From: Martinezella rhizogenes | Lineage (GTDB): Bacteria; Pseudomonadota; Alphaproteobacteria; Rhizobiales; Rhizobiaceae | DNA length: 64,000 nt | Assembly: GCF_007002745.1 (NCBI RefSeq) | Contig: NZ_SGNY01000003.1 | Span: 496,001 to 560,000 of the forward strand | Direction of reading: 5' to 3' | Part shown: one piece after another, positions 37,209-47,137 of the stretch | Numbering within the stretch: position 1 is the first letter of the stretch | Layout of the letters: each line of letters begins with the position of its first letter | Made by a program: the position numbers and the translations under genes | Notes under the pieces: generated by a model | Database searches by the model: none | Seen by the model: the letters and a program-made list of their open reading frames with translations, nothing else | Told to the model about the DNA's origin: nothing

Positions 37209-37988
37209 TCATTTGCCTCCGAGTTTCAGGGAGTTGATGGAAATCAGCAGGTCCGGGGAAATGCCGTAGCCGCTGGAGGAGCCGAAAACGGCCAGGGGGT
37301 CGTAGGTCGTTGAGGGGTTTTGCATTTCCCACATGATGGTGAAACGCTCCAGCAGCTTGCCGACCTTTTCAGGATCCTGCAGATCCTTGATCTTGATTGA
37401 TTTTTCGATGAGAGCGGCCTGTTTCTCGACACTTGCCGCGGCAAATTCGTCAGGCAGGTTGAAGGCTGTGCGGAACACCTGCGCGAGCGCGTCATCGGCC
37501 AGGAAATCCATGCCTGATTTGATCGTCGGCGCCTTGCGCTCGAAATAAAGGGCAAGCCGGACGCCGTTATTGTCATCGCCGGCTGCCTGCTCCAGCGTCT
37601 GGCGGGCATATTTCTCGATGGTGCCCGATTGTGCCGCCTCGGTCGTGGTCGCAGCTTTTCCCAGCTCGGCAAAATTCAGCGATTTCGCCAGATCCGCGTA
37701 TCGATTGTCGGAAAGCTTGTTGGCGAAGGCATTCTTGTCCGAGGTACCTTCCGTCAGCACCTTGCGGATGAAGGCTTTCGCATAGGCCATGTCCTCAAGG
37801 CCGTGGGCTTTCAGCGCGTAATTATAAAGGCGTGTATCGGCCATGAAGTCGTCGATGGATTTCACATCGCCGATTTTTGCGCGGTAATATTCGGTTTCGC
37901 GCGCCACGTCAGGCTGCTTCGACACGCGCTCAAGCGACTTGCCGATGTCCTGACTGATCAGTCTGTAGCTGGTGTAGGTGGAAGTCAC
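37209..37988 (-). CDS. DUF1217 flagellar-cluster protein
   Basis: 259 residues from a GTG at 37988 (reading TSTYTSYRLISQDIGKSLERV); upstream Met codons would extend into the intergenic region and were not chosen, though 38090 cannot be excluded. The sequence is helical with repeating charged segments (AKAFIRKVLTEGTSDKNAFAN, VEKQAALIEKSIKIKDLQDPE), as in DUF1217. Function unknown. It heads the flgF-fliI transcript and is divergent from motA. An FliH/FlgN-type assembly role is possible, not shown. Confidence 0.8.
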   Translation of the reverse strand: MTSTYTSYRLISQDIGKSLERVSKQPDVARETEYYRAKIGDVKSIDDFMADTRLYNYALKAHGLEDMAYAKAFIRKVLTEGTSDKNAFANKLSDNRYADLAKSLNFAELGKAATTTEAAQSGTIEKYARQTLEQAAGDDNNGVRLALYFERKAPTIKSGMDFLADDALAQVFRTAFNLPDEFAAASVEKQAALIEKSIKIKDLQDPEKVGKLLERFTIMWEMQNPSTTYDPLAVFGSSSGYGISPDLLISINSLKLGGK

Positions 37989-38105
37989 TGAACCGCCGCT
38001 CTCGTTTGATCCCGATCTCAAGGCGCACGTCCGCCTTTGCCGGCATATTGCCGTAGCTTGCTTGTGCGAAACTGGTTGCCGGAGGAGCATGAAAGAGGCG
38101 TAGCG

Positions 38106-38124
38106 GACAGGTTCACGCAAGCCA
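38106..38124 (+). promoter_or_regulatory. Shared 19-bp motif upstream of motA
   Basis: GACAGGTTCACGCAAGCCA, 18 of 19 bases identical to the block before flgE, ends about 49 bases before the motA ATG. Candidate promoter or activator site of the class II tier. Confidence 0.55.
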
Positions 38125-38173
38125 CATTTTCTAGAGATGGCGGCATGGAACACTGTTCGGGCGTGGTCGATCA

Positions 38174-39046
38174 ATGAATATTGTAATTGGACTTATAATC
38201 ACCTTCGGCTGCATCATCGGCGGCTACATGGCGATGGGCGGCCATCTGGACGTCCTCATTCAGCCGTTCGAACTGTTGATTATCGGCGGAGCGGGGCTTG
38301 GCGGCTTCATCATGGCGAACCCGATGAAGGTCGTGAAAGATTCGGGCAAGGCGCTCGGCGAGGCCTTCAAACACTCGGTCCCGAAGGAGCGCAACTATCT
38401 CGACGTGCTCGGCGTGCTTTATTCGCTTATGCGCGACCTGCGCACGAAATCGCGCAACGAGATCGAAGCGCATATCGACAATCCGGAAGAATCCTCGATC
38501 TTCCAGTCGGCGCCCTCGGTTCTGAAGAACAAGGAACTGACCTCGTTCATCTGCGACTATGTTCGCCTCATCATCATCGGCAATGCCCGCAGCCACGAAA
38601 TCGAGGCGTTGATGGATGAAGAAATCGAAACCATCCTCTACGACAAGCTGAAGCCATACCACGCAATCACCACCATGGGCGATTCCTTCCCCGCCATCGG
38701 TATCGTCGCGGCGGTTCTCGGCGTCATCAAGGCCATGGGCAAGATCAACGAATCGCCTGAAGTGCTGGGTGGCCTCATCGGCGCCGCACTCGTCGGCACC
38801 ATGCTCGGCATCATCCTGTCCTACTCGATCTGCAACCCGCTGGCATCACAGGTCAAGATCGTCCGCTCCAAGCAGCACCGCCTCTACATCATCGTCAAGC
38901 AGACGCTGATCGCCTATATGAACGGCTCGGTGCCGCAGGTCGCGCTTGAATATGGCCGCAAGACCATCTCCAACTACGAGCGGCCGTCCATCGATGCCGT
39001 CGAGCAGGAGATGATGAATCCCGGCGGCGAAAACAAGGCGGCATGA
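38174..39046 (+). CDS. motA: Flagellar motor stator protein MotA
   Basis: 290 residues, proton-conducting stator subunit with MotB. Four membrane segments are visible: [35 protein letters not shown], and two close to the C-terminus ([35 protein letters not shown]). Conserved prolines lie in [13 protein letters not shown]. The cytoplasmic loop carries charged residues ([28 protein letters not shown]) that contact FliG. It heads the operon motA-fliM-fliN-fliG-flhB, and the TGA overlaps fliM by four bases. Confidence 0.97.
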   Translation: MNIVIGLIITFGCIIGGYMAMGGHLDVLIQPFELLIIGGAGLGGFIMANPMKVVKDSGKALGEAFKHSVPKERNYLDVLGVLYSLMRDLRTKSRNEIEAHIDNPEESSIFQSAPSVLKNKELTSFICDYVRLIIIGNARSHEIEALMDEEIETILYDKLKPYHAITTMGDSFPAIGIVAAVLGVIKAMGKINESPEVLGGLIGAALVGTMLGIILSYSICNPLASQVKIVRSKQHRLYIIVKQTLIAYMNGSVPQVALEYGRKTISNYERPSIDAVEQEMMNPGGENKAA

Positions 39047-40002
39047 CCATGGCAAAAGCTGCAGCGCAAAGAGCGCCCGCCATCGACATCGGCCTGCTTG
39101 CGAAGCTGACGGGAGGACTTTCCGACCGCAAGACGATCGCCAGGATCGGCTCCGATATCGGTCATCTCTACAGCGAATTCCTGCCGGATATCTTTCACAG
39201 CGAGACCGGCATCGCGATCGACGTCGAATATATCGGTTCCGAATCGGGGCTGATGACCGATCTCATCGCCAATGTCGGTCAGAATGTATCGGTTGCCGAT
39301 TGTTCGTTGCGCAACTGGTGCCCCAATTTCATGATGGCGGTCGGCAACGGCTTTGTCATCGCACTCATGGAACGCATGCTGGGTGCGGCACCCGACACCA
39401 TCGGCGAACCTGACGAGCGCAACCTGTCGCATATCGAGCTTGACCTTGCGGCCATGGTTCTCGGCCGCATCGCGGGTGTACTGCGTTCGGGCGTCAACGC
39501 GCCGGGCGGTTTCGAGGCGACAATCGACCCGCCGTTCAGTGCCAATGGAAAAAGCGCCTTCGACGAGATGATTGCCGGTCTTTACGGCGTCACCATCCGC
39601 ATGAAGATCGATATCGGCAAGGTTTCGTCGGAGTTTTCTCTCATCGTGCCGCAGCGGCCACTGCTCAAGACCTCCATCGTCGCACCCAAGGCTTCGGCCC
39701 AGGCGCTGAAGAAGCAGGAGGAATGGATGGAGATGATCTCGCAGCAGGTGAAGAGATCGCAGGTAACGCTCGAGGCGCGCATCAAGCTCGAAACGCTGAC
39801 CTTGCGGACGATTTCCAAACTGGTGGCCGGCGATGTCATTCCGTTTCAGGATCTGAAGCAGGACGATATCGGCGTCGAGGTCAGCGCCAACGGCTCCAAG
39901 CTCTATAATTGCGAATTCGGCAAGTCCGGTGAGCGCTACATGGTTCGGGTGAAGAACAATGTCAGCACGGACGACGAGATTTTGCGACATCTGATGGGTT
40001 AA
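39043..40002 (+). CDS. fliM: Flagellar C-ring switch protein FliM
   Basis: 319 residues, the middle ring of the switch. The central CheC-like domain and C-terminal FliN-homology domain are visible ([25 protein letters not shown]). The N-terminus is [25 protein letters not shown], without the canonical LSQxEIDALL CheY-binding peptide of enterobacterial FliM. Such divergence occurs in Rhizobiales, whose motors vary speed instead of reversing. Overlaps motA; fliN follows 64 bases later. Confidence 0.93.
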   Translation: MTMAKAAAQRAPAIDIGLLAKLTGGLSDRKTIARIGSDIGHLYSEFLPDIFHSETGIAIDVEYIGSESGLMTDLIANVGQNVSVADCSLRNWCPNFMMAVGNGFVIALMERMLGAAPDTIGEPDERNLSHIELDLAAMVLGRIAGVLRSGVNAPGGFEATIDPPFSANGKSAFDEMIAGLYGVTIRMKIDIGKVSSEFSLIVPQRPLLKTSIVAPKASAQALKKQEEWMEMISQQVKRSQVTLEARIKLETLTLRTISKLVAGDVIPFQDLKQDDIGVEVSANGSKLYNCEFGKSGERYMVRVKNNVSTDDEILRHLMG

Positions 40003-40066
40003 ATCCTGCCCGCCCTTTCGGGGCTCTGGGCAGGCTGACGCAAGTTTCAAAGGGAATAATCAGCGC

Positions 40067-40606
40067 ATGGCTACGAAGAAAACACCTGTGACCGATGATG
40101 CGGAGCTGCCGTCGCTGGAAGATGCCGGCGACCTCGACCAGGCTATCGGCGATCTGCGTGGCGTCCTCAAGACGGATGCAGAAGGTTCGCTGTCCGATTT
40201 TGGCGACTTCGGCGATTTCGGAAGCACGGATGATGCTTCCACGGACACCGACCTCTCTGCCTTCGGTGGCGGAGCGGCCGATTTTGGAATGGATGATTTC
40301 GCTGCCGCCCCGCAGGTCGCGGGTGTGAAGGCGCCGCTTGGCAGCGGATTGTCCGAAAACATGGAACTGATCATGGACATCCCGATCGATGTCCAGATCG
40401 TTCTCGGCACCAGCCGTATGCTGGTTTCGGGGCTGATGAGCCTTGAAGAGGGTGCGACGATTGCGCTTGACCGCAAGATTGGCGAGCCGGTCGAGATCAT
40501 GGTGAATGGCCGCCGTATTGCGCGCGGTGAGATAACGGTACTTGAAGACGACGATACGCGCTTCGGCGTAAAATTGATTGAAGTAATGAGTACCAGAAAA
40601 GCCTGA
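40067..40606 (+). CDS. fliN: Flagellar C-ring protein FliN
   Basis: 179 residues, longer than enteric FliN because of an acidic, Asp/Gly-rich N-terminal half ([21 protein letters not shown]). The C-terminal SpoA domain is canonical: [60 protein letters not shown], matching the region upstream of flgB, lies 22 bases before the ATG. That copy could be a promoter inside the operon. Confidence 0.95.
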   Translation: MATKKTPVTDDAELPSLEDAGDLDQAIGDLRGVLKTDAEGSLSDFGDFGDFGSTDDASTDTDLSAFGGGAADFGMDDFAAAPQVAGVKAPLGSGLSENMELIMDIPIDVQIVLGTSRMLVSGLMSLEEGATIALDRKIGEPVEIMVNGRRIARGEITVLEDDDTRFGVKLIEVMSTRKA

Positions 40607-40633
40607 TCCCTGTGGGGACGGAGAGGAAAGACC

Positions 40634-41677
40634 ATGATGGACTTCGAGGATTTCGGTAACCCCCTGGCAGGGAAGCCGTTGTCTCAGGCCGACAAGGCGG
40701 CCGCGGTGCTGCTTGCCATGGGCAAGGGCGTCGCCGGCAAGCTGCTGAAGTTTTTCACGCAGCACGAATTGCAGATGATCATTTCCTCGGCCCAGACCCT
40801 GCGCGTCATTCCCCCGGATGAACTCGCGCAGATTGTGGCGGAGTTCGAAGACCTGTTCACCGAAGGAACGGGTCTCATGGACAATGCCAAGGCAATTGAA
40901 AGCATTCTCGAAGAAGGACTGACCCCTGAAGAGGTGGACAGCCTGCTTGGCCGCCGTGCCGCCTTCCAGGCTTATGAGGCCTCGATCTGGGATCGCCTGC
41001 AGGAAGCGGAGCCGGAATTCGTCGGCAAGTTCCTGCTGCGCGAGCATCCCCAGACCATCGCCTATATTCTCTCCATGCTGCCCTCGTCCTTCGGTGCCAA
41101 GGTTCTCCTGACCATTCCCGAAGAGCAGCGCGCCGATATCATGAACCGCACGGTGAACATGAAGGAAGTGAGCCCGACAGCTGCCCAGATCATCGAGAAG
41201 CGTGTGATCAATCTGATCAACGAGATCGAAGCGGAACGCAATGCGGGCGGCTCCACGAAGGTTGCCGATCTGATGAACGAGCTGGAAAAGCCGCAGGTCG
41301 ATACGTTGCTCAGCTCGCTCGAGACGCTCAGCAAGGAAGCCGCAAACAAGGTCAAGCCGAAGATCTTCCTCTTCGACGACCTCATGTTCATGCCGCAGCG
41401 CAGCCGCGTCATGCTGCTCAACGATGTTTCGGCCGACGTTCTGACCATGGCGCTGCGTGGCGCCACGATGGAAATCAAGGAATGTGTGCTGTCCAGCATC
41501 AGCCCGCGCCAGCGCCGCATGATCGAATCGGATCTCGCCGTACCGCAGGCCTCGGTCAACACCCGCGAAGTGGCGATTGCCCGCCGCGCGGTCGCCCAGG
41601 AGGCGATCCGTCTGGCCAATTCCGGCCAGATCCAGCTGAAGGAAGCCGGCGCGGAAGAACAATCGGCCGCCGCTTGA
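40634..41677 (+). CDS. fliG: Flagellar motor switch protein FliG
   Basis: 347 residues; couples MotA to the C-ring and binds FliF. N-domain AVLLAMGKGVAGKLLKFF, middle EHPQTIAYILSMLP with PEEQ (IPEEQRADIM), and the C-terminal torque domain with the charged ridge (FDDLMFMPQRSRVMLLNDVSADVL, ALRGATMEIKECVLSSISPRQRRMIE). Followed by two hairpins and flhB. Confidence 0.97.
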   Translation: MMDFEDFGNPLAGKPLSQADKAAAVLLAMGKGVAGKLLKFFTQHELQMIISSAQTLRVIPPDELAQIVAEFEDLFTEGTGLMDNAKAIESILEEGLTPEEVDSLLGRRAAFQAYEASIWDRLQEAEPEFVGKFLLREHPQTIAYILSMLPSSFGAKVLLTIPEEQRADIMNRTVNMKEVSPTAAQIIEKRVINLINEIEAERNAGGSTKVADLMNELEKPQVDTLLSSLETLSKEAANKVKPKIFLFDDLMFMPQRSRVMLLNDVSADVLTMALRGATMEIKECVLSSISPRQRRMIESDLAVPQASVNTREVAIARRAVAQEAIRLANSGQIQLKEAGAEEQSAAA

Positions 41678-41712
41678 GCGGAAGCCGGTTGATAACCCGC
41701 GCTTTGGACAGA

Positions 41713-41787
41713 ACCGGCCATTGCGATGGCCGGTCTCGGGCGTTAGTTTCGGGATGACGGCCTGCCGGGATCGGCGGGCCTTTTTTT
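41713..41787 (+). promoter_or_regulatory. Tandem hairpins with terminator before flhB (possible attenuator)
   Basis: Hairpin 1 is ACCGGCCAT-TGCG-ATGGCCGGT (41713-41734). Hairpin 2 is GGCCTGCCG-GGAT-CGGCGGGCC (41759-41780), then seven T. GCCGGTC (41729-41735) can pair with GATCGGC (41769-41775), an alternative that would open hairpin 2. flhB starts 18 bases after the T-run. Confidence 0.55.
41759..41787 (+). terminator. Intrinsic terminator between fliG and flhB
   Basis: 9-bp stem with one U-G pair, 4-base loop and T7. It would end the motA-fliG transcript. Confidence 0.85.
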
Positions 41788-41804
41788 GATCCCGGGAACG
41801 TGCC

Positions 41805-42887
41805 TTGGCAGACGATGAGGACAAGGACAGTAAAACAGAAGCCCCGACGGAGAAAAAGCTCCGCGATGCGGCTGAGAAGGGCAATCTTCCCTTCTCTCGG
41901 GAAGTGCCGATCTTTGCCTCGTCGCTCGCCTTTTACTGTTATCTGGTCTTCTTTTTGCCCGATGGCGCCGGCCGGCTTGGCGTCACGCTGAAAGACCTGT
42001 TCGGTCAGCCCGAACAATGGGACTTGAGCACCCGGCCGGATGCCCTGTCGTTGCTTTATTTCCTCGGCACGTCCATGGCCTATCTGCTCATGCCGGCCAT
42101 GATCATGTTCATCGTCTTCGGCCTTGCGTCGTCGTTTCTCCAGAACCTGCCATCGCCAGTGCTTGAGAGGGTGCGTCCGCAATGGTCGCGCATCTCGCCG
42201 GCAAAGGGGTTCACGCGTATTTACAGCAAGCAGGGCTTCGTCGAATTCGGCAAGTCGCTGTTCAAGATATTGATCGTCTCGATCATCATGTTCATGTCGC
42301 TGCGCGGCGATTTCTACAGCCTCATCGACCTGATGTTTTCCGATCCGCAGGTGATTTTTGTCAGGGTCGTCGAGATCGTCAAAAAAATGATGGTCGTGAT
42401 CCTGCTCTCGACCGCATTGCTTGCCGCCGTCGATCTCTTGTGGACGCGCCACCACTGGTTCAGCCAGTTGAAGATGACGAAGCACGAGGTGAAGGAAGAG
42501 TACAAGCAATCGCAGGGCGACCCCGTGGTCAAATCACGCCAGCGTTCGATCGCCCGCGATCGCGCCCGCCGCCGCATGATCAACAATGTGCCGCGCGCAA
42601 CACTTGTCATCGCCAACCCGACACACTTTGCGGTGGCGCTGCGTTACGTGCGCGAAGAAGGTGACGCGCCTGTCGTCGTCGCCAAGGGCCAGGACCTTAT
42701 CGCATTGAAAATCCGCGAGATTGCGGAAGCAAACAATATTCCAGTTTTTGAAGACCCACCGCTCGCACGCTCCATGTTTGCGCAAGTCTCGATCGATAGT
42801 GTGATTCCACCAGCCTTTTATAAGGCTGTGGCTGAGCTCGTTCATCGGGTTTACGCCATGAAGTCATCGAAAATACGGGTTCAATAA
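41805..42887 (+). CDS. flhB: Flagellar export switch protein FlhB
   Basis: 360 residues from a TTG at 41805; the reading [21 protein letters not shown] matches the family N-terminus closely. Four membrane helices follow ([20 protein letters not shown] and others). The autocleavage motif NPTH is at residues 271-274, in [13 protein letters not shown]. Cleavage after N271 switches export from hook to filament substrates. The start lies immediately after a terminator, so expression may be conditional. Confidence 0.96.
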   Translation: MADDEDKDSKTEAPTEKKLRDAAEKGNLPFSREVPIFASSLAFYCYLVFFLPDGAGRLGVTLKDLFGQPEQWDLSTRPDALSLLYFLGTSMAYLLMPAMIMFIVFGLASSFLQNLPSPVLERVRPQWSRISPAKGFTRIYSKQGFVEFGKSLFKILIVSIIMFMSLRGDFYSLIDLMFSDPQVIFVRVVEIVKKMMVVILLSTALLAAVDLLWTRHHWFSQLKMTKHEVKEEYKQSQGDPVVKSRQRSIARDRARRRMINNVPRATLVIANPTHFAVALRYVREEGDAPVVVAKGQDLIALKIREIAEANNIPVFEDPPLARSMFAQVSIDSVIPPAFYKAVAELVHRVYAMKSSKIRVQ

Positions 42888-42892
42888 AACCA

Positions 42893-43330
42893 ATGAAAAA
42901 ATCCGCCTATTCTGAACAGCGGGAAATGATCGTCGCAGAGGCGATCAACCCGATCGCTACCGAATTACGATTGCTAGACCCGGCAGACCTGATTTCGCTG
43001 CTCCGATTCGAGTGCTATGGCAGCATCGCCGACCTCGTCTCTTCCGCCGCTGAGCTTTATTATCATCCCGGCACGATCAATTTTGGTGCGGGCGGCGAAT
43101 ACAAGCTCGAATGGGAAGGCGCCCCCGAGATCGTTCTCGATCTCGAAATCAAACCGAAGGGTGCCACGGTCTACGCACAATTGATCCTCGCCAATGAACA
43201 TGCGGCGGTCGAGATCAATCATGTTTCGTTTCAGAACCCGTCGGAAAACCCGGATGAGAATACCGAGTTCCTGCGCAGAAGCCTGATGGCGGCCCGATTC
43301 GTTGCGACCCGCCAGGGCGAAGCGGCCTGA
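42893..43330 (+). CDS. Unknown protein downstream of flhB
   Basis: 145 residues, no signal peptide or membrane segment. It begins MKKSAYSEQREMIVAEAINPI and contains PADLISLLRFECYGSIADLVSSAAELYY and beta-rich FGAGGEYKLEWEGAPEIVLDL. I do not recognise the family. Five bases from flhB, so cotranscribed; a strong terminator follows. The position suggests a cytoplasmic flagellar accessory protein, possibly a regulator or a chaperone, but the sequence itself does not show this. Confidence 0.75.
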   Translation: MKKSAYSEQREMIVAEAINPIATELRLLDPADLISLLRFECYGSIADLVSSAAELYYHPGTINFGAGGEYKLEWEGAPEIVLDLEIKPKGATVYAQLILANEHAAVEINHVSFQNPSENPDENTEFLRRSLMAARFVATRQGEAA

Positions 43331-43351
43331 ATATCACCACCGGATGATTAT

Positions 43352-43388
43352 CCTTTGCGACTGCCGAAATGGCGGTCGCAAAGGTTTT
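43352..43388 (+). terminator. Terminator after the flhB operon
   Basis: 14-bp stem CCTTTGCGACTGCC / GGCGGTCGCAAAGG (one T-G pair), 5-base loop, then TTTTG. Confidence 0.9.
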
Positions 43389-43499
43389 GTTTGATCGCTT
43401 TTCGCCCGACCTTGCCTGAAGCCTGCCGCTTTGCGCAAAACCGACTGGGGAAGCGAGGAACGCCTTGCAAATCAGCGTTGTTGTTTGGTACCTATCGAA

Positions 43500-43516
43500 T
43501 TAACGATTTGTTAACG
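43500..43516 (+). promoter_or_regulatory. TTAACG direct repeats upstream of the distal flagellin
   Basis: Two TTAACG copies 11 bases apart, upstream of the gene. Similar TTAAC-type elements occur at the other flagellins and at rem. Confidence 0.3.
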
Positions 43517-43614
43517 AACGGCAGGTCGCGGTGGCTCATTTCAACCATCGCCGATGCGCATGATGCTCCTGCTCGTTTTCGGCGCTGCGCCGGATTTCTT
43601 CTGACACTTTGAAT

Positions 43615-43627
43615 TGGGTGGAACCCA
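43615..43627 (+). promoter_or_regulatory. Compact hairpin over the ribosome-binding site of the distal flagellin
   Basis: TGGGT-GGA-ACCCA, whose last A is the A of the ATG. The Shine-Dalgarno-like GGGTGGA is inside it. Confidence 0.45.
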
Positions 43628-44943
43628 TGACCAGCATTATGACCAATGCGGCGGCAATGGCCGCGCTGCAAACCTTGCGCATGATCGACAAGAGCCTCGA
43701 GACAACGCAGGCGCGTGTCTCTTCCGGTTACCGTGTCGAGACTGCGGCGGATAACGCGGCCTATTGGTCTATCTCCACGACCATGCGCTCGGACAACACG
43801 GCGCTTTCGGCCGTCCAGGATGCGCTGGGTCTGGGAGCCGCCAAGGTCGATACCGCCTTCGAGGCCGTTGAAAGCGCCATCGAAACGGTCAAGTCGCTGA
43901 AGGCGAAGCTCGTCGCCGCCTATGGTGTGGGCAGCAACCGAACGAAGATCCAGGAAGAAATCAAGCAGCTTCAGGATCAGCTGAAAAGCATTTCAGAATC
44001 GGCGTCGTTCTCCGGTGAGAACTGGCTCCAGGCGAAAATCGGCGATGGCAAGACGCCGGCGGCCGAAGAGCCGACCATCAAGAAGATCGTTGCCTCGTTT
44101 ACCCGCACCGCTGCTGGCGCGGTGGGCGTAACGACGGTCGATTATTCGCTTGATTCGAGCACGGTGCTGTTCGATCTGAGCGGTGGAAAATTCGGCATTC
44201 TCGACACCGAGGCCCGCTTCCTCCGCAAGAACGAAACGTCGGTGACGATGCGCATGACGGACACACCCGCGTTACCCGCACTTCCTACAGTGACCGACAA
44301 GAATTATGTGGTTGCTACGTTGAAGGATAGCGAAGTCGCTGCTTTGGCCGGCTTCAGTCTCAAGTCAACGGGCATTTATACGAATGCTGGCAGTACCCAG
44401 GGATATTTGAAGATCGGTGACGACGTCTGGGTAAAACTTACCTCTACGGATCCGGCAAGTGCCGCTGCGCCAACCACCGACAGCACCACTCCGGTCGCAA
44501 CGACGACATCGCCGAACACCAACTGGTACTACGACATTTCCTCGGCAGTCGATCCCGACACCCGTAAACTCGGCATCTCGGTATCGACGCTCGACATCAA
44601 CAAGCTGACCGACCTCGCCCAGAAAATGGGAACGATGACCGGAGAGCGGTATACCGAAGCCGATGTGCTGGACGCGATGATGTCCTTTGTCGACGGACAG
44701 CTTGAAGCGATGACCAGCGCGGCATCCAGCCTTGGTTCGCTGCAGAGCCGCATCGATATGCAGGAAAACTTCGTTTCGAGCCTGATGGACGTGATCGACA
44801 AGGGTATTGGGCGCCTCGTCGATGCGGATATGAACGAGGAATCGACCAGGCTGAAGGCGCTGCAGACGCAGCAGCAGCTCGGCATCCAGTCGCTTTCGAT
44901 CGCCAATGCCAACGCGGAAAATATCCTCCAGCTCTTCAAGTAA
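43627..44943 (+). CDS. flaD: Distal flagellin (possible flaD)
   Basis: 438 residues on the opposite strand to the array. Start at 43627 (MTSIMTNAAAMAALQTLRMI). It is the most diverged copy: ESAIETVKSLKAKLVAAYGV in the N-domain, and the C-terminus DADMNEESTRLKALQTQQQLGIQSLS ending LFK. It lacks the conserved CCGGAAUGUCCC leader of the array. It lies between the flhB terminator and the FliH-like gene, matching flaD in A. fabrum as I recall (tentative symbol). Confidence 0.9.
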   Translation: MTSIMTNAAAMAALQTLRMIDKSLETTQARVSSGYRVETAADNAAYWSISTTMRSDNTALSAVQDALGLGAAKVDTAFEAVESAIETVKSLKAKLVAAYGVGSNRTKIQEEIKQLQDQLKSISESASFSGENWLQAKIGDGKTPAAEEPTIKKIVASFTRTAAGAVGVTTVDYSLDSSTVLFDLSGGKFGILDTEARFLRKNETSVTMRMTDTPALPALPTVTDKNYVVATLKDSEVAALAGFSLKSTGIYTNAGSTQGYLKIGDDVWVKLTSTDPASAAAPTTDSTTPVATTTSPNTNWYYDISSAVDPDTRKLGISVSTLDINKLTDLAQKMGTMTGERYTEADVLDAMMSFVDGQLEAMTSAASSLGSLQSRIDMQENFVSSLMDVIDKGIGRLVDADMNEESTRLKALQTQQQLGIQSLSIANANAENILQLFK

Positions 44944-45191
44944 CGGGTTTGGCCCGGCGTGGGCAGATGCGGAGACAAGGCGCGGGCTTCCGGAACAGGC
45001 CGCCTTCATCCTCGCACAAGTTTGAACACCTAACGTCGGGGCAATATCGGCTGGATCGCATGGCGTGATCCGGCCGGAGTAATGGAAGAGACGGACAGGG
45101 TAGCAAGGATGACGGTGGTGCCGCCAAACGGCTTAAATCGCAGGCAAGGAAACATGTCTCGCCTCTCTGGCCAGTTTTGCCGGGGGCGTAC

Positions 45192-45842
45192 ATGAGCGCC
45201 TCCATTGCAAGATATCTCAAGGATTTCGGTGACAGCCAGCCCGCCGGGCTGGCGTTTGGCGATCCACTGGCGGATGCCGAGGGCATGTCCGGTTTCGGCG
45301 ATGTCGCGGCCGGTTTCGATGAGTTCGAGACCGTCGATGTCGAAAGCGAAAAACAGGCTGCCTATGCCCGTGGCCGCGACGAGGCGACCCGCGAAATCAC
45401 TGAGAAGATGCAGGCCGAGCGGGATGCTTTAGTGGCTTCCCATGCGGCCGAACTGGAGGCCCTGCGTTCCGTCTATCTCGAGGAGATCGCGGTTTTCCTG
45501 TCCCGTGGTCTGCGTGAGGGCATCGATGCGATCGCTTCCAATCTCAGCGAACAGACGGCCGGTATCCTTGCCCCGGTTCTGACGGAGGAGCTGTCGCTCA
45601 AGGCGGTTTCGGCGCTGGCGGATATGGTGCGCGCTTCCATGCCGGATGGCGAGGCTGTCACGATTGTCGTCAAAGGTCCCAGAGATTTGTTCGAACATTT
45701 GAAGGCCCAACCGGGCTTCGAAGAAGAAACGATGAAATTTACCGAGACCACGGACATCGACCTTTCCGTCGAACTGGGTGAAAGCGTGTTCGTGACCCGC
45801 ATGTCGGCCTGGGCGTCCAGTCTTCGCAAGGTGATGAAATGA
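45192..45842 (+). CDS. FliH-like flagellar export regulator
   Basis: 216 residues from ATG 45192 with a GGGGGCG ribosome-binding region. An N-terminal glycine/aspartate-rich part is followed by a coiled coil ([38 protein letters not shown]) and a C-terminal domain ([32 protein letters not shown], then [13 protein letters not shown]). That architecture is FliH, the FliI-binding regulator. No clear GxxxG repeat is seen. It starts the motB-motC-fliK operon with a four-base overlap with motB, and fliI is encoded elsewhere. The call rests on architecture, not on a motif. Confidence 0.6.
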   Translation: MSASIARYLKDFGDSQPAGLAFGDPLADAEGMSGFGDVAAGFDEFETVDVESEKQAAYARGRDEATREITEKMQAERDALVASHAAELEALRSVYLEEIAVFLSRGLREGIDAIASNLSEQTAGILAPVLTEELSLKAVSALADMVRASMPDGEAVTIVVKGPRDLFEHLKAQPGFEEETMKFTETTDIDLSVELGESVFVTRMSAWASSLRKVMK

Positions 45843-47137
45843 GTGAAGGCGAAAATCACCACCACGGCAAAAACGAGATCATCATCGTCAAACGCCACAA
45901 GGGCGGGCACGATGGCGCCCATGGCGGCGCGTGGAAAATCGCCTATGCCGACTTCATGACGGCCATGATGGCGTTCTTCCTCGTCATGTGGCTGGTCAAT
46001 GCCGCCAATGAGGAGACCAAGGCCTCGGTCGCCAGCTATTTCAATCCGATAAAACTGTCCGATGAAAAACCCTCGTCCAAGGGGCTGGAAAAGCCCGTGG
46101 ACAAGGAAGAGGGTGTCCAGAAAAAGGACCAGTCGAATATCAAGGCGGAAAAGGTGACCCAGGGCTCTGCCGCGGCGACGGGTGAGGACCTGACGTCCCA
46201 GACTGGCGAACAGTCGAATTTCTCGGAAGCCGACTTCTTCGAGAACCCTTATTCCGTGCTGGCGGAAATCGCCCAGCAGGTTGGGCAGCAGGCCAATGTC
46301 AGCGCCAAGGGCGAAGGCGGTGCTGCCGATTCCGGCCCGGCGACCGGCGCAAGCGGTGGTGAAGCCTATCGTGATCCCTTCGATCCCGATTTCTGGACCC
46401 AGCAGGTGAAGATCACCCGCGCCGACCAACAGCAGAACCCGACGGAGCCGCAGCAGACGGCCGAGAAGCAGCAGGATGCGGACAAGGATGCCGAAGCGGT
46501 GTTAGCTGCAGCGTCTCAAAAGCCCGCTGATCATTCGCAAGACGGCAAGCCGATGGAAATTGCCGCCGTTGTGCCGCAGCAGCGCCCGGACGCCACCGAG
46601 CAGGGCGCGCTCGTAAAATCTCAGCCGGATGAGAAACAAGCCGCGGATGAGAAGCAACCCACTGACGCCGAATGGCAAAAAGCCGACACGCTGCGCGAAG
46701 AAATCGAAAAGCAGATTTCAGGCATTACCGGCAGGCTCTCTGAAGGCCTGGTGGTGACGCCGGCCGAAGGCGGGTTGCTGCTGACCATTTCCGACCAGTC
46801 GGAGACGCCGATGTTCAACGTCGGGTCGGCCGTACCCCGGGGTGAAATGGTTCTGGCCATGGAAAAGATCGGCAAGTTGCTTCAGGAGCGTGGCGGCAGC
46901 GTGGTGATCCGCGGCCACACCGACGGACGGCAGTTCAAGGGTGAAGCCAATGACAACTGGCGGCTCTCCATGGATCGCGCGCACAGCGCCTATTACATGC
47001 TGGTGCGTGGCGGCCTGTCGGAAGAGCGGGTGAAACAGGTTTCGGGCTTTGCGGATCGCAGATTGCAGGTGCCGGCAGACCCTCTGGCGGATGCTAACCG
47101 CCGTATCGAAATCCTGCTTGAGGCCGATCGGGGGTGA
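45839..47137 (+). CDS. motB: Flagellar motor stator protein MotB
   Basis: 432 residues. The proton-carrying aspartate is D38 in [21 protein letters not shown] long low-complexity periplasmic linker ([15 protein letters not shown]) is unusual for MotB, and is followed by the OmpA-like peptidoglycan-binding domain ([30 protein letters not shown]). Overlaps the FliH-like gene and motC by four bases each. It works with MotA, encoded at 38174. Confidence 0.97.
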   Translation: MSEGENHHHGKNEIIIVKRHKGGHDGAHGGAWKIAYADFMTAMMAFFLVMWLVNAANEETKASVASYFNPIKLSDEKPSSKGLEKPVDKEEGVQKKDQSNIKAEKVTQGSAAATGEDLTSQTGEQSNFSEADFFENPYSVLAEIAQQVGQQANVSAKGEGGAADSGPATGASGGEAYRDPFDPDFWTQQVKITRADQQQNPTEPQQTAEKQQDADKDAEAVLAAASQKPADHSQDGKPMEIAAVVPQQRPDATEQGALVKSQPDEKQAADEKQPTDAEWQKADTLREEIEKQISGITGRLSEGLVVTPAEGGLLLTISDQSETPMFNVGSAVPRGEMVLAMEKIGKLLQERGGSVVIRGHTDGRQFKGEANDNWRLSMDRAHSAYYMLVRGGLSEERVKQVSGFADRRLQVPADPLADANRRIEILLEADRG

